From positions 1 through 50,061 of the forward strand of contig QWHC01000024.1 in NCBI GenBank assembly GCA_021404685.1: a stretch of 50,061 nucleotides of DNA, in the 5' to 3' direction. Under the pieces are notes generated by a model, which was given only the letters and a program-made list of their open reading frames with translations, was not told the origin of the DNA and ran no database searches. Positions 1-7,678 of this stretch are shown piece by piece; the first letter of the stretch is position 1, and every line of letters begins with the position of its first letter. The DNA is from Chloroflexi bacterium CFX4. GTDB taxonomy: Bacteria; Chloroflexota; Anaerolineae; Aggregatilineales; UBA2796. A program made the position numbers and the translations under genes.

Positions 1-150
1 TCGTCTCATCCACCGCCAGCACCAGCTCTTTCAGCCGCAGGGCGCGCACCAGACTCGCCGTCCACACCGCGAAAAACTGCCACACATCTATGCCCTCGCA
101 CGCCTTTCAGCAAATCCGCCAAACGCTGACCCTTGCCCACCCGCTCGCCT
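1..150 (-). pseudogene. Possible transposase remnant at window edge
   Basis: Reading the minus strand, a frame open from about position 106 down to position 2 gives a hydrophobic-aromatic stretch ending in LVLAVDET, which resembles the segment around the first catalytic Asp of IS4-like DDE transposases. Upstream the same frame has a TGA stop, while a neighbouring frame carries an ORF piece ending LADLLK, so the two parts look split by a frameshift. No start codon, terminal repeat or target duplication is visible and the rest lies outside the window. The motif is short, so this could also be chance. Confidence 0.3.
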
Positions 151-194
151 CAAAAGTTACTGTCGCCCCCTCAGTTGCCTGCGGGGAAAGGGAT

Positions 195-222
195 AGGGGT
201 GGCTAGGCTGGTCGCCACCCCT
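195..222 (-). terminator. GC-rich hairpin after phosphatase gene
   Basis: AGGGGTGGC at 195-203 pairs perfectly with GCCACCCCT at 214-222 (9 bp stem, 10-nt loop). It lies 25 nt beyond the stop of the phosphatase gene on the minus strand. No clear T-run follows, so this is a terminator by position and stem strength only. Confidence 0.55.
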
Positions 223-247
223 TCACCAATTACGCTTAGCACTTTGT

Positions 248-841
248 TTAGAGGGCTGGCTGCTGAATAACTTTCGCAAATTCCTCTAGGCGCGCCTTCT
301 GCTCTGGCACAGGGCGAATGAACGGACGCACCTTGCAGATGTAGTCCCAGGCTTCATCAGGCATTAAGCCCGTGCTGACCAAATAGGCGGCAACCATCGT
401 CGGACCTCTGCCCAACCCTTCCCAACAGTGGATGTACAGCTTGCCCTTGTCCCGCAGCACTTCTTGCATAAACGCCACACCCTGCTGTAAATGTTCAAGC
501 AGTGGTGCTGTGTTATCGGCAGTCGGCAGGTAGAGGTATTTGAATTGGTGTGCCAAAGTGCTGACGTGATCGGCATAGTCGTATTCTTCACGCATGTTGA
601 TGACACCGGTGACGCCAATCGCGTGTAGCTGGCGCTGTAGGCGGCGCGCTGGCTGCCCGCCCAACAAAATATTAGGCGTTATCCAGCTGTAGCGCCAAAT
701 CGGGCGCCCTAGCAGCTTGCGCCCAAACTTATCTACGGCAGCCATGAAGGTAAGCCGCAAGCCTTGCTGCCGCAATTGTTGAATCAGGCGGCTGATCTCA
801 GTCCATAAGCGCATAGGTCTGTATCGCTCCAATGGTTTCAT
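248..841 (-). CDS. Dual-specificity/PTPMT1-like phosphatase
   Basis: Cys-dependent phosphatase of about 197 residues. The P-loop HCWEGLGR fits HCx5R, with the nucleophile Cys near residue 139 and the Arg near 145. The Asp in the LPTADNT segment, about 30 residues earlier, is the likely general acid. The N-terminal WITPNILLGGQP segment is typical of small DSPs related to PTPMT1, which dephosphorylate phosphatidylglycerophosphate or phosphoinositides. Substrate is not determined by sequence. The gene follows the lipid kinase by 2 nt. ATG at 841 is used here; a TTG at 847 would give a 4-nt TTGA overlap with the upstream stop and is also possible. The lipid-kinase partner suggests a phospholipid rather than a protein substrate, but that is inference. 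Confidence 0.82.
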   Translation of the reverse strand: MKPLERYRPMRLWTEISRLIQQLRQQGLRLTFMAAVDKFGRKLLGRPIWRYSWITPNILLGGQPARRLQRQLHAIGVTGVINMREEYDYADHVSTLAHQFKYLYLPTADNTAPLLEHLQQGVAFMQEVLRDKGKLYIHCWEGLGRGPTMVAAYLVSTGLMPDEAWDYICKVRPFIRPVPEQKARLEEFAKVIQQPAL

Positions 842-843
842 GA

Positions 844-1767
844 TCAAGTTTCTGCGCCGATAGGCACAAGCATCCGAACAGCGTTTGGGATCACATAGGC
901 GCTCACACGGCGCGCCTGTTTCAGTTTCTCGCCGTCATAGCCCACCAACTGCGATGGGCGAATCTCAACCGTGATGTTTTTCCCCTGCCAGTGGCGAATT
1001 GGTGATTTAGCAGCCAACCGACTGGGCAAAACGCTCTGAAAGATGCTGAGCGCCATCCGCAGCAGTGCGCCAACGCCTAAGCCTTCGCTGACCACAACAT
1101 CGAGCAAGCCATCGCTCACACTAGATTCATGCAGCAGCTTCAGACGCTTCATACCGACGTTGGTCGAGTTACAGATCAGGCAGGTGATGCCGCGTACCAC
1201 ATGCGTTTGCCCATCTACTGTGATTACATAGCGCGCCCTGCGGAGCTTTTTAAGCTGGGCAAGGGCATGCTGCACATATGCCAACCGACCATGTTTGCGC
1301 TTGGCAGCACGCGGCGCAGTGGCAGTTGCCTGTGCTTCGTAGCCGATGCCCGCCCGCAGCAGAAAGGGCTGGTTATCTAGGCAACCCATATCCACTTGCC
1401 GAATGTGGTGTGGCTGCTGGAAGATGAGGTCGAGCGCTTGCCGCAAATCGGTGGGAATACCTAGCTCTGCCGCCATAACGTTGCCGGTGCCACCCGCCAA
1501 AACGCCCATCGGCACAGATGAGCCTTTCAGCGCAGTTGCTACCTGTGCCTGTGTGCCATCGCCACCGTAAGCAACCACGAGCTGGCTGCCCGATTCAAGC
1601 GCCTGCTTTGCAAAAGAATAGGCGGTCTGCTCAGGGCGGGTGAAGCAGTAGGTAATATCCAGGTGCGGTAGCGCAGCCAGATACTGGCTGATGACGGTCT
1701 GTGCTTGGTTTTCCAAGCCCGATACAGGGTTGATGATGACCGTGATCTTTTGGTAGGGAAACGTCAT
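844..1767 (-). CDS. Diacylglycerol kinase-family lipid kinase (YegS/BmrU-like)
   Basis: A 307-residue cytosolic or membrane-peripheral lipid kinase of the DAGK catalytic family. Visible are the N-terminal INPVSG strand (about residues 12-17), the nucleotide-binding GGDGT at 68-72, and GVLAGGTGNVMAAELG (about residues 87-102). These are the signature of YegS, BmrU and DgkB enzymes that phosphorylate diacylglycerol or related lipids with ATP. Length matches the family. The start ATG has AGGAG upstream with a rather long spacing. It is the first gene of a two-gene minus-strand unit with the PTPMT1-like phosphatase, which suggests a role in phospholipid turnover. Whether the substrate is diacylglycerol, phosphatidylglycerol or a sphingoid lipid cannot be told. 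Confidence 0.9.
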   Translation of the reverse strand: MTFPYQKITVIINPVSGLENQAQTVISQYLAALPHLDITYCFTRPEQTAYSFAKQALESGSQLVVAYGGDGTQAQVATALKGSSVPMGVLAGGTGNVMAAELGIPTDLRQALDLIFQQPHHIRQVDMGCLDNQPFLLRAGIGYEAQATATAPRAAKRKHGRLAYVQHALAQLKKLRRARYVITVDGQTHVVRGITCLICNSTNVGMKRLKLLHESSVSDGLLDVVVSEGLGVGALLRMALSIFQSVLPSRLAAKSPIRHWQGKNITVEIRPSQLVGYDGEKLKQARRVSAYVIPNAVRMLVPIGAET

Positions 1768-1856
1768 AAAGGCAAGACTCCTCTTCCGTAAAAAGTGAGA
1801 GGTCTGCCTTTTCAGGCGACCTCCCGTTGTGCGTCATAGACTATCGTAAGGCGGTC

Positions 1857-2021
1857 TTAGCGCACCAGACGGCGCCCAAAAAGCAGTGCTGCAACGAACA
1901 GCACAAGGAACAGGAAGAACAGTATCTGTGCGATGCCCGCTGCTGCGCCGGCGATGCCACCGAAACCAAACACGGCGGCAACCACAGCCACAATCAGGAA
2001 GAAAAGCGCCCAACTTAGCAT
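1857..2021 (-). CDS. DUF1328 (YtjA-like) small membrane protein
   Basis: A 54-residue protein beginning [20 protein letters not shown], then a Gly/Ala turn ([12 protein letters not shown]), then a second hydrophobic stretch and the basic end GRRLVR. This is the layout of the DUF1328/YtjA family: two short transmembrane helices with a Gly/Ala hinge. Family function is unknown. AAGGAG lies 8-9 nt before the ATG, so the start is well supported. The gene lies about 90 nt upstream of the lipid kinase on the same strand and could share its transcript. Confidence 0.88.
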   Translation of the reverse strand: MLSWALFFLIVAVVAAVFGFGGIAGAAAGIAQILFFLFLVLFVAALLFGRRLVR

Positions 2022-2121
2022 GAGATTTGCTCCTTCTTAGTCGGTGAATTCCGTAGAACACTATGCTCATGATACGCGCAAAGTGCCGACCGCAAATCCA
2101 CCGAATGAAGGTATTTCAGAC

Positions 2122-2158
2122 GGGTCAGGTGGCTGCGCTTGTATCCCCCACCTGACCC
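2122..2158 (-). terminator. Hairpin after Ser/Thr kinase gene
   Basis: GGGTCAGGTGG (2122-2132) pairs perfectly with CCACCTGACCC (2148-2158), an 11-bp stem with a 15-nt loop. It lies about 47 nt past the kinase stop on the minus strand and upstream of the DUF1328 gene. There is no T-run on either side. The 2022-2204 gap otherwise holds only the DUF1328 upstream region. Confidence 0.6.
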
Positions 2159-2204
2159 CTTATAGGGCAGGGTAAATTCTTTAGCTTGTTACGGCAGCAT
2201 ACAC

Positions 2205-4199
2205 TTACTGCGTGGCGCGGTTAGGCAGCGAGAATGTGCAGCGCCCGGCAGCAATGGTGCAAACGGCAATCTCTTGCTCGCCAAAGCGGACGCTAAAGGT
2301 GGTCTGCGCCTCGCCGTGAACGCGCCAAAACTGTTTGCTGGGCGCAGTATAGCGAAACGAGGCTTGGGCGCGGCACTCGCTAAAGCGCGTTTCAACTTGC
2401 CGTTCGATCCGCCCAACTTTCATGCACCACCCATCGGGAAAACTGCTCGGTTGGCGCGCTGCACCGGTTAACGCCCATTCCACAGCGTTGAAGATATACG
2501 GCTCCGCGCCTGCTTGCACAAAGCTGAGATCGAGGATGTTGAGCGTGCGGCGGCTGGTATTGATCAGGTTAAGCTGATCATCATCATAAACGAGCAAAAT
2601 ATCGGTGCTGGGCGCTGTGGCGCTTGGTAAGCTGAACGGCGTGCGGGTCAGCGTGGGCGTGGCAGTTGGCGTCCGCACGACAGTTCGCAGCACGGGAGGT
2701 GTTGGTGTGCGGCTAGGCGTCGGCGTGCGGGTCAGCGTGGGCGTGCGCGTGGCAGAGGCGCTTAAAGCGGCACTGCTGTTGGTTGGGCTACTGATCGGGC
2801 TAGGCGTGTGGGTCTGTGTGTTGCTGAGAGTCCGTGAAGGGGTGCCGCTAGTGGTTGGTGAGCGCGTTACGGTATGCGTCAGGGTGTGAGTGCTTAGGGC
2901 GGTAGGCGTGCGTGTTAGGGAGGGTGTGCGGCTTGGTGTGGCGCTTGGCGTTGTGCCTTGCCCAACCAGCGTTGGTCCGCCAATTTGAAGGGTGGGCAGT
3001 GTCTCGGTAGGCGTGGTGGTTGCCGTGCCGCTGGGCAAGACGGCAAGTGCCGTTTCGGTGAGCGCCACGGCGGGTGTTTCAGCCGAACGCGAGAGCAAAA
3101 ATGCACCAATCACCACAGCGACAACCAGCAGCACAATCAGGATAAGCGGTAGCGCGGAGGCACGGCGCGGTTGGGTCGGCTTGGCAGTTTCGGCAGGTTT
3201 GCTAAGCTGCGAAGGGCGCATATCGAGCGTATCGCGGTCGTCTTCCACTTCCACCCAATCATCGGCGGGCGTAAAACGGCGCGAAGCAGATGAGTCGGTT
3301 AGCAAGGTTGGCGGCGTGAGCGGCACACCGCGCATAATGGGCAGATGTTCTGTCTCACCACCGAAGAGCGCCAACGCCAACGCACGGGCAAATTCAGCGC
3401 CCGTTGCGTAGCGGCGTTCAGGGTCTTTATCGAGTACCTTGAAGATGACTGGTTCCACACCGTGTGGCAAATCGGGCGCAAAGCTGAGCGGCGAAGGTGG
3501 CATATCATGCAGGTGCTTCAAGGCGACGCTCATTGCCGAAGGATCGTCAAATGGCACCCTGCCTGCCAGCATTTCGTAGGTACAGATGCCTAATGAGTAC
3601 AAATCGCTTTGCGCCACGGAATTTTTGGAAGAAACAGCCTGTTCGGGCGCGATGTAGTGCGCGCTGCCGAAGGTATCGCCAAGCGTGCCATCGGAAGCGC
3701 TCAGCACCAAGCCGAAATCAGTGAGGACAGCCTGCTTTTGCGGCGTGATCATGATGTTGGAAGGCTTCACGTCGCGGTGGATAACGCCAAGGCTGTGTGC
3801 ATAATCAAGGGCATCACCAATGCCTTGCACCACACTGATCACTTCGGCGTGGGGCATTCGCATGGCGCGCTCATTGTATTCGCGCAGGACTTGGCGCAGG
3901 TCTTTGCCGTCAATGAATGCCATTGCCATAAAGTAGACCAACTCATAATCGCCGAATTGGTAAACCTTCACAATGTTTGGGTGCTGATCCAGCTTGGCAA
4001 TGGCACGTGCTTCGCGCTCAAAGCGCATTTTATACTCGACCTGATCTGAGGTTGCCAGCTCAGAGTCGATCACTTTTACGGCAGCATAGCGTTGCAGGCG
4101 TTCGTCATAGCCCTTATAAACACGCGCCATGCCGCCTTTACCCAAAAGCTCTTGGATAATGTAATCGCCTAATTTTTTTCCGATGAGTGGATCAGCCAT
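2205..4199 (-). CDS. Transmembrane Ser/Thr protein kinase with Thr/Pro-rich tail
   Basis: A 664-residue Hanks-type kinase. The cytoplasmic kinase domain spans about 11-280, with glycine loop GKGGMA (20-25), ATP-anchoring Lys42 in AAVKVI, HRDVKPSN (catalytic loop from 141), DFG 161-163 and APEQ near 184. A charged juxtamembrane linker is followed by one transmembrane helix (about 349-370). An outside segment dominated by T-P and S/T-R-T-P repeats (about 390-530) leads to a terminal domain (about 531-664) with four Cys (592, 609, 647, 654) that could form disulfides. There are no PASTA repeats. The repeats may be a glycosylated stalk presenting a sensor domain. The ATG has AAAGGC upstream, and a TATAAT lies 59-64 nt before it. 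All catalytic residues are present, so it should be active. Ligand and targets are unknown. Confidence 0.93.
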   Translation of the reverse strand: MADPLIGKKLGDYIIQELLGKGGMARVYKGYDERLQRYAAVKVIDSELATSDQVEYKMRFEREARAIAKLDQHPNIVKVYQFGDYELVYFMAMAFIDGKDLRQVLREYNERAMRMPHAEVISVVQGIGDALDYAHSLGVIHRDVKPSNIMITPQKQAVLTDFGLVLSASDGTLGDTFGSAHYIAPEQAVSSKNSVAQSDLYSLGICTYEMLAGRVPFDDPSAMSVALKHLHDMPPSPLSFAPDLPHGVEPVIFKVLDKDPERRYATGAEFARALALALFGGETEHLPIMRGVPLTPPTLLTDSSASRRFTPADDWVEVEDDRDTLDMRPSQLSKPAETAKPTQPRRASALPLILIVLLVVAVVIGAFLLSRSAETPAVALTETALAVLPSGTATTTPTETLPTLQIGGPTLVGQGTTPSATPSRTPSLTRTPTALSTHTLTHTVTRSPTTSGTPSRTLSNTQTHTPSPISSPTNSSAALSASATRTPTLTRTPTPSRTPTPPVLRTVVRTPTATPTLTRTPFSLPSATAPSTDILLVYDDDQLNLINTSRRTLNILDLSFVQAGAEPYIFNAVEWALTGAARQPSSFPDGWCMKVGRIERQVETRFSECRAQASFRYTAPSKQFWRVHGEAQTTFSVRFGEQEIAVCTIAAGRCTFSLPNRATQ
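2640..2985. repeat. Degenerate repeat coding for the Thr/Pro-rich stalk
   Basis: Short GC-rich units related to GGCGTGCGGGTCAGCGTG recur imperfectly through this part of the kinase gene. On the coding strand they specify SRTPT, TRTPT and similar peptides. The repeats are degenerate and follow the reading frame, which fits a low-complexity protein linker rather than a separate DNA element. Confidence 0.7.
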
Positions 4200-4257
4200 T
4201 GTGCCTTTACCCGTGACCGCTGCGCCGATGTTTAGCTGTTAAATTAGCGTTTCAACC

Positions 4258-4263
4258 ATTATA
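4258..4263 (-). promoter_or_regulatory. TATAAT -10 box for the Ser/Thr kinase gene
   Basis: The minus strand reads TATAAT here, with the predicted start of transcription about 50 nt before the kinase ATG. No recognisable -35 hexamer lies at 16-18 nt. Confidence 0.5.
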
Positions 4264-4303
4264 ACGCGCAGTGGTATTCTTTGCGCTAGGGGCACGCCAA
4301 TTT

Positions 4304-5311
4304 TTAGCGAATTCGATAAAAGGTGCCGCCTTCAATTTCACCGTGCAGCATGAAATGTTCATCAGGCAGCCCTGAATCTTGGCGCACCTCTGTTGAGATC
4401 AGCTTTTGCGCGTGTGGCACCTGATTTAACAGGCGAAAGGCGTGATGTACCAATGTGCCATTCACACCAAAGCTCAGCACAAACAAATCGCCCTTGCAGA
4501 TGATTGCCGAATAGCGCAGTTCAGGCAGATCGCCACGTTCGGCGTTGTATTCGATGAGCAACTGATCAAGTTCGCTCAGGGCGTGGATGGCATCGTCTGC
4601 CCGTTCAAAGGTTGTGACCAAATTATCGCCGACAATGGCGCGCAGCCTGCCGCCGTAGTCAGCGGTCGCCTCACGCTGAAGGGCAACCCAACGCATCAGG
4701 GTGCGGTTGACCGTTTCAATGGGCGCTTCGGTCATAAAGCGGCTCATGCCAAGCAGATCGGCAATACACAGGTAAACGCCACGCTCAATGCCACTCAGCG
4801 GATCGGTGACGAGGCGGAAAACGCGCACCGCATCGCTCAGCCCGCGCAGCATAATCTCACCCACCGAGGCAAACTCAAACTCGGCAGTTTTAGCAATATC
4901 TTTCACAGTACCTGTCAGGTAGACCATGTTATTCGGGACGTGCTTCTCAAGGCGCACTGCTGTGATAACACCTTCACCGAGTACATCGCCATCTTGCACG
5001 ACCAGATCGGCGGTGTGGAGCGCCACACGCACGCCTTCAAACCTGCTGCCGCTTGGCAAAACCGTGTGTTCGGAAAAGACTTCTACCACACGCGCCGCGG
5101 CGCGCAGTGCATCGCTGGCACTGCGGAAGGTGTTCAGGCTGCCATCGCCGGTAAATTTCACAACGGTGCCACCGTATTGGTGAATGATATGCCGAATAGG
5201 CAACATCAAGTCTTCCATCAGGCTGACCAGTTGATCGCGTGAAGCACTGGCGACCAACTCTGTAGAGCCAACCACATCCACCACCATCACAGTGAGCGTC
5301 TCCGTTCGCAT
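4304..5311 (-). CDS. Tandem class III nucleotide-cyclase-homology protein
   Basis: About 335 residues made of two cyclase homology domains in a row. The first (about 5-165) begins VMVVDVVGSTELV and has KFTGDGSLNTF and GVRVALHTADL. The second (about 180-330) begins LCIADLLGMSRFM and has RAIVGDNLVTTF. Each repeat keeps the two metal-binding Asp positions (D of VDVVGS or IADLLG; D of GDG or GDN). The usual substrate-specifying residues are less clear, so activity on ATP or GTP is uncertain. The two domains could pair within one chain to form one active site. The gene starts just after the GAF histidine kinase stop. ATG at 5311 is preferred over the TTG at 5317. Co-transcription with a kinase and no response regulator suggests that the cyclase is the output, which is inference. 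Confidence 0.8.
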   Translation of the reverse strand: MRTETLTVMVVDVVGSTELVASASRDQLVSLMEDLMLPIRHIIHQYGGTVVKFTGDGSLNTFRSASDALRAAARVVEVFSEHTVLPSGSRFEGVRVALHTADLVVQDGDVLGEGVITAVRLEKHVPNNMVYLTGTVKDIAKTAEFEFASVGEIMLRGLSDAVRVFRLVTDPLSGIERGVYLCIADLLGMSRFMTEAPIETVNRTLMRWVALQREATADYGGRLRAIVGDNLVTTFERADDAIHALSELDQLLIEYNAERGDLPELRYSAIICKGDLFVLSFGVNGTLVHHAFRLLNQVPHAQKLISTEVRQDSGLPDEHFMLHGEIEGGTFYRIR

Positions 5312-5317
5312 GGGCAA

Positions 5318-6619
5318 CTATCCTTGTTGAGCAGGCGCGTCAGGCTCAGCAGCAGGCGCGATGTGGAGCGGCAGGCTGAAATAGAAAGTTGTGCCAACGC
5401 CTAGCTCGCTGTGGAAGCCGATTTCGCCGCCGTGCGCCTCGACAATACGCTTGGCAATCACCAAGCCTAAGCCCGTGCCTTGCGTATAGCCCGCGGTATC
5501 GGCGGCACGGTAGAACTTCTCGAACATATGCTGTTGGCTCTCTTCGCTCATGCCGCGCCCGGTATCTTGCACCTCAAGGCGTGCCAGCCTTGGCGCGTGG
5601 TCGCCCTGCAAAATAGGTTTGGCGCGCACGAAAATCTCGCCGTGATCGCGGTTGTACTTAATCGCGTTGGTCAGCAAGTTCAGCACGACGCGCTTCACCT
5701 TGCCGCGATCTGCATCGAAGGTGAGCGGATCCGCATCAATGTGGATGACGATATGCCGCTCTGCCGCCTGCTGGCGGACGATCTCAACCGTTTCTTCGAT
5801 GAGGGAAGCACCGTCGAAATGGCTGGTATCCAGCCGCGCCCGCCCGGACTCAAGGCGCGCCAGATCGAGGAATTCGGTGGTCATGCGTGTCAGCCGATCT
5901 GCCTCACCCTGAATAGTAGAAATAATATCACGGCGGCGCGTTTCGGGCAGTTCAGGGCGCATCAGCAGTGTTGTGCTGGCGCGCAAGCCCATCAGTGGCG
6001 CACGCAGTTCATGCACCATCTCCTCGATCAAATCGCTCTGTTGAAACAAACGCGCATTTTCGATGGCAATGGCTGCCTGCGCGGCAAGCGTCGTCAGGGT
6101 GTTAATGTCATCTTCCGTCCACTGTGCGCCGGCGCGTTTGTTGACTGCCTGCACAACGCCGATCACGCGGTTATGGGCAATCATTGGCACACCCAGCAAG
6201 TTGCGCGTCTCAAAATCTATGGTCTCATCCACACCACGAAAGAAGCGCGGATCGTTACGCGCATCTTCCACAAGGCTTGGCTCACCATTCCGCACCACCC
6301 AGCCTGCCAAGCTGTTGTCAATTGGCACAATGATCGCCTCCATTGCACCGGGCGTCATGGTCGGCTGTGAGGAAGCCTCAAAGCGCAGTTCGCCCGTTTT
6401 GGGATCAATCAGCATGATAGAGGCTGTTTCGGTATCGGTGAGTTCGGTGGCGGCGTGAATAATGCGGTTGAGCAGCGTGCTAAGGTCGAGCGTGGAGTTG
6501 AGCTGTCGGCTGATCTCCATCAGGCGCTCATAACGTGCCATCAGTTGTAGGTACTTCTGAATAGCAACATCATTCCCTAGTGTAGGGCTGCCAAAATAAG
6601 ACGATGTTTGGTCAGACAT
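5318..6619 (-). CDS. GAF-domain sensor histidine kinase
   Basis: A 433-residue soluble sensor kinase without transmembrane helices. A GAF domain occupies about 40-190. The dimerisation/phosphoacceptor helix carries MVHELRAPL with the phosphorylated His at about 203. The ATPase domain has the N-box (NLLTNAIKYN, about 314-323), DTGRGM (352-357) and GTGLGL (381-386). All residues needed for autophosphorylation are present. It is the first gene of an operon with the tandem cyclase protein. A promoter (TTGCCA, 18 nt, CATAAT) lies 60-90 nt upstream. No response regulator gene is adjacent. Confidence 0.93.
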   Translation of the reverse strand: MSDQTSSYFGSPTLGNDVAIQKYLQLMARYERLMEISRQLNSTLDLSTLLNRIIHAATELTDTETASIMLIDPKTGELRFEASSQPTMTPGAMEAIIVPIDNSLAGWVVRNGEPSLVEDARNDPRFFRGVDETIDFETRNLLGVPMIAHNRVIGVVQAVNKRAGAQWTEDDINTLTTLAAQAAIAIENARLFQQSDLIEEMVHELRAPLMGLRASTTLLMRPELPETRRRDIISTIQGEADRLTRMTTEFLDLARLESGRARLDTSHFDGASLIEETVEIVRQQAAERHIVIHIDADPLTFDADRGKVKRVVLNLLTNAIKYNRDHGEIFVRAKPILQGDHAPRLARLEVQDTGRGMSEESQQHMFEKFYRAADTAGYTQGTGLGLVIAKRIVEAHGGEIGFHSELGVGTTFYFSLPLHIAPAAEPDAPAQQG

Positions 6620-6678
6620 GGCACATATCCCGCGCTGGCATCCTCAGCGCTCTTGACAAAAGTTTGTATCAGCGGGCT

Positions 6679-6708
6679 ATTATGGCGTAAAGCTATGGCA
6701 TGTGGCAA
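6679..6708 (-). promoter_or_regulatory. Promoter of the GAF kinase-cyclase operon
   Basis: On the minus strand TTGCCA (6703-6708), an 18-nt spacer and CATAAT (6679-6684) form a sigma-70-type promoter. It leads to the kinase ATG at 6619 with a leader of roughly 50 nt. Confidence 0.6.
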
Positions 6709-6725
6709 ATCTTAATCAGGATAGC

Positions 6726-7520
6726 TCACTCCAAAGCCGCGCTCAGGCTGTAGCGCAGGCTGGGCAAAATCTCGGCAAGGTAGGTGGCAATCAGGCGCGA
6801 GACCTTCAGTCCATCATGTGTTTGCCCGCGCACCAGCTCTTGTGTGGTCAGCCAGCGCGTCTGATCATCCGTGGGCAGGTTGAAGCGCACATCCAGCAGT
6901 TGATAGAAGCTGTGTTCATAGGCAGAAAGCACATACACACTATCCGAAACGCTGGTTTCGCGGATACCTTCCACCAATGGATACAAGGTGAAATCGCGTC
7001 CCGGCAGCAGATGATCCATGAAAAGTTCTTCGCGCAGTTCGCGGATGAGCGTTGCCGCGTTCGAGTCGTCCTCGCGCTCGCGCTTGCCGCCAAGTGGCTG
7101 AAATTGACGGGCTGGCTCATCATATTGCATCAGATAGACATCTTCGCCCTTACGGCGCGCCTTGATAATGGCAACCACAGCACGGATCACACGCAGTGGT
7201 TGCGGATGTGGCGAGCAAACGCGCCGATGCTGCTCCAATGCCTGTGTGAGCAGCGCACCAATGCCGCTGCACGGCTCATCGGGTGTGCCATGCCACGCGC
7301 CCGCTGTTAGCGCATCTTCTTCGACGCAGCGCAGCAGGCTTTGGGCAAAAAATTGAGCGGTGCGCGTGCTGAATGTTTGCCCATCATCGGCGAAGATTCC
7401 CAACGCCTTAAACAGATCGCGCAAAGCGTCCTCATAAGTGCTTGGCACAGCCGATGAAGGCTCAGCGTCTGCCTGTTGAGTCAGGCGGCGCAAACTGGCA
7501 ATCAGCGTCTCAAAGCTCAT
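6726..7520 (-). CDS. Nudix hydrolase-like protein with extra N-terminal domain
   Basis: 264 residues from the ATG at 7520. The second half (about 120-245) is a Nudix domain. After a strand ending QPLGGKRERE comes the helix with RELREELF. This matches GX5EX7REUXEEXGU except that the loop before REUXEE seems one residue longer and carries Asp where Glu is usual. The metal-binding REXXEE core is intact. The first 110 residues show no motif I recognise. It lacks the C-terminal winged helix of NrtR regulators. Substrate unknown. It diverges from the TPR gene, and the region between them contains a perfect inverted repeat. In-frame codons run upstream to 7661 but would collide with the divergent promoter, so the ATG at 7520 is chosen. 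Confidence 0.75.
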   Translation of the reverse strand: MSFETLIASLRRLTQQADAEPSSAVPSTYEDALRDLFKALGIFADDGQTFSTRTAQFFAQSLLRCVEEDALTAGAWHGTPDEPCSGIGALLTQALEQHRRVCSPHPQPLRVIRAVVAIIKARRKGEDVYLMQYDEPARQFQPLGGKREREDDSNAATLIRELREELFMDHLLPGRDFTLYPLVEGIRETSVSDSVYVLSAYEHSFYQLLDVRFNLPTDDQTRWLTTQELVRGQTHDGLKVSRLIATYLAEILPSLRYSLSAALE

Positions 7521-7573
7521 GGTCTGAAATCTTTCTGCGAGTATCGTTCGGTTGCTAGCTATGCCTACAAACT

Positions 7574-7590
7574 GTACCACATCTTGGTAC
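7574..7590. promoter_or_regulatory. Inverted repeat between Nudix and TPR genes
   Basis: GTACCA and TGGTAC flank 5 nt (6-5-6, perfect). The site sits upstream of both divergent genes, 16 nt before the -35 of the TPR promoter, a typical place for a regulator site. Confidence 0.4.
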
Positions 7591-7605
7591 GCCTTGCCTT
7601 GCACC

Positions 7606-7634
7606 TTGACCAGTGGCACACATCTGAACATACT
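7606..7634 (+). promoter_or_regulatory. Promoter of the TPR gene
   Basis: TTGACC (7606-7611), 17-nt spacer, CATACT (7629-7634). The predicted transcript begins about 38 nt before the ATG at 7679. Confidence 0.6.
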
Positions 7635-7678
7635 TAACACATAAGATGAGGCACAAGGCACACGCGGCAGGGAATGCT

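Noticed and set aside
2605..2889. Val/Gly-rich repetitive plus-strand frame
   Set aside because: It is the reverse reading of the Thr/Pro-rich repeats of the kinase.
4442..5242. 266-codon plus-strand open frame
   Set aside because: Lies antisense to the cyclase-homology gene; composition is that of a shadow frame (Gln, His, Ala rich) and it has no domain motif.
5480..6370. 296-codon plus-strand frame
   Set aside because: Antisense to the GAF kinase; kinase boxes on the other strand are decisive.
6653..6683. Plus-strand TTGACA and TATTAT
   Set aside because: Spacer is 19 nt and nothing on the plus strand lies downstream except the antisense of the Nudix gene.
6726..7520. NrtR-type transcription regulator
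   Set aside because: The Nudix domain is C-terminal and no winged helix follows it.
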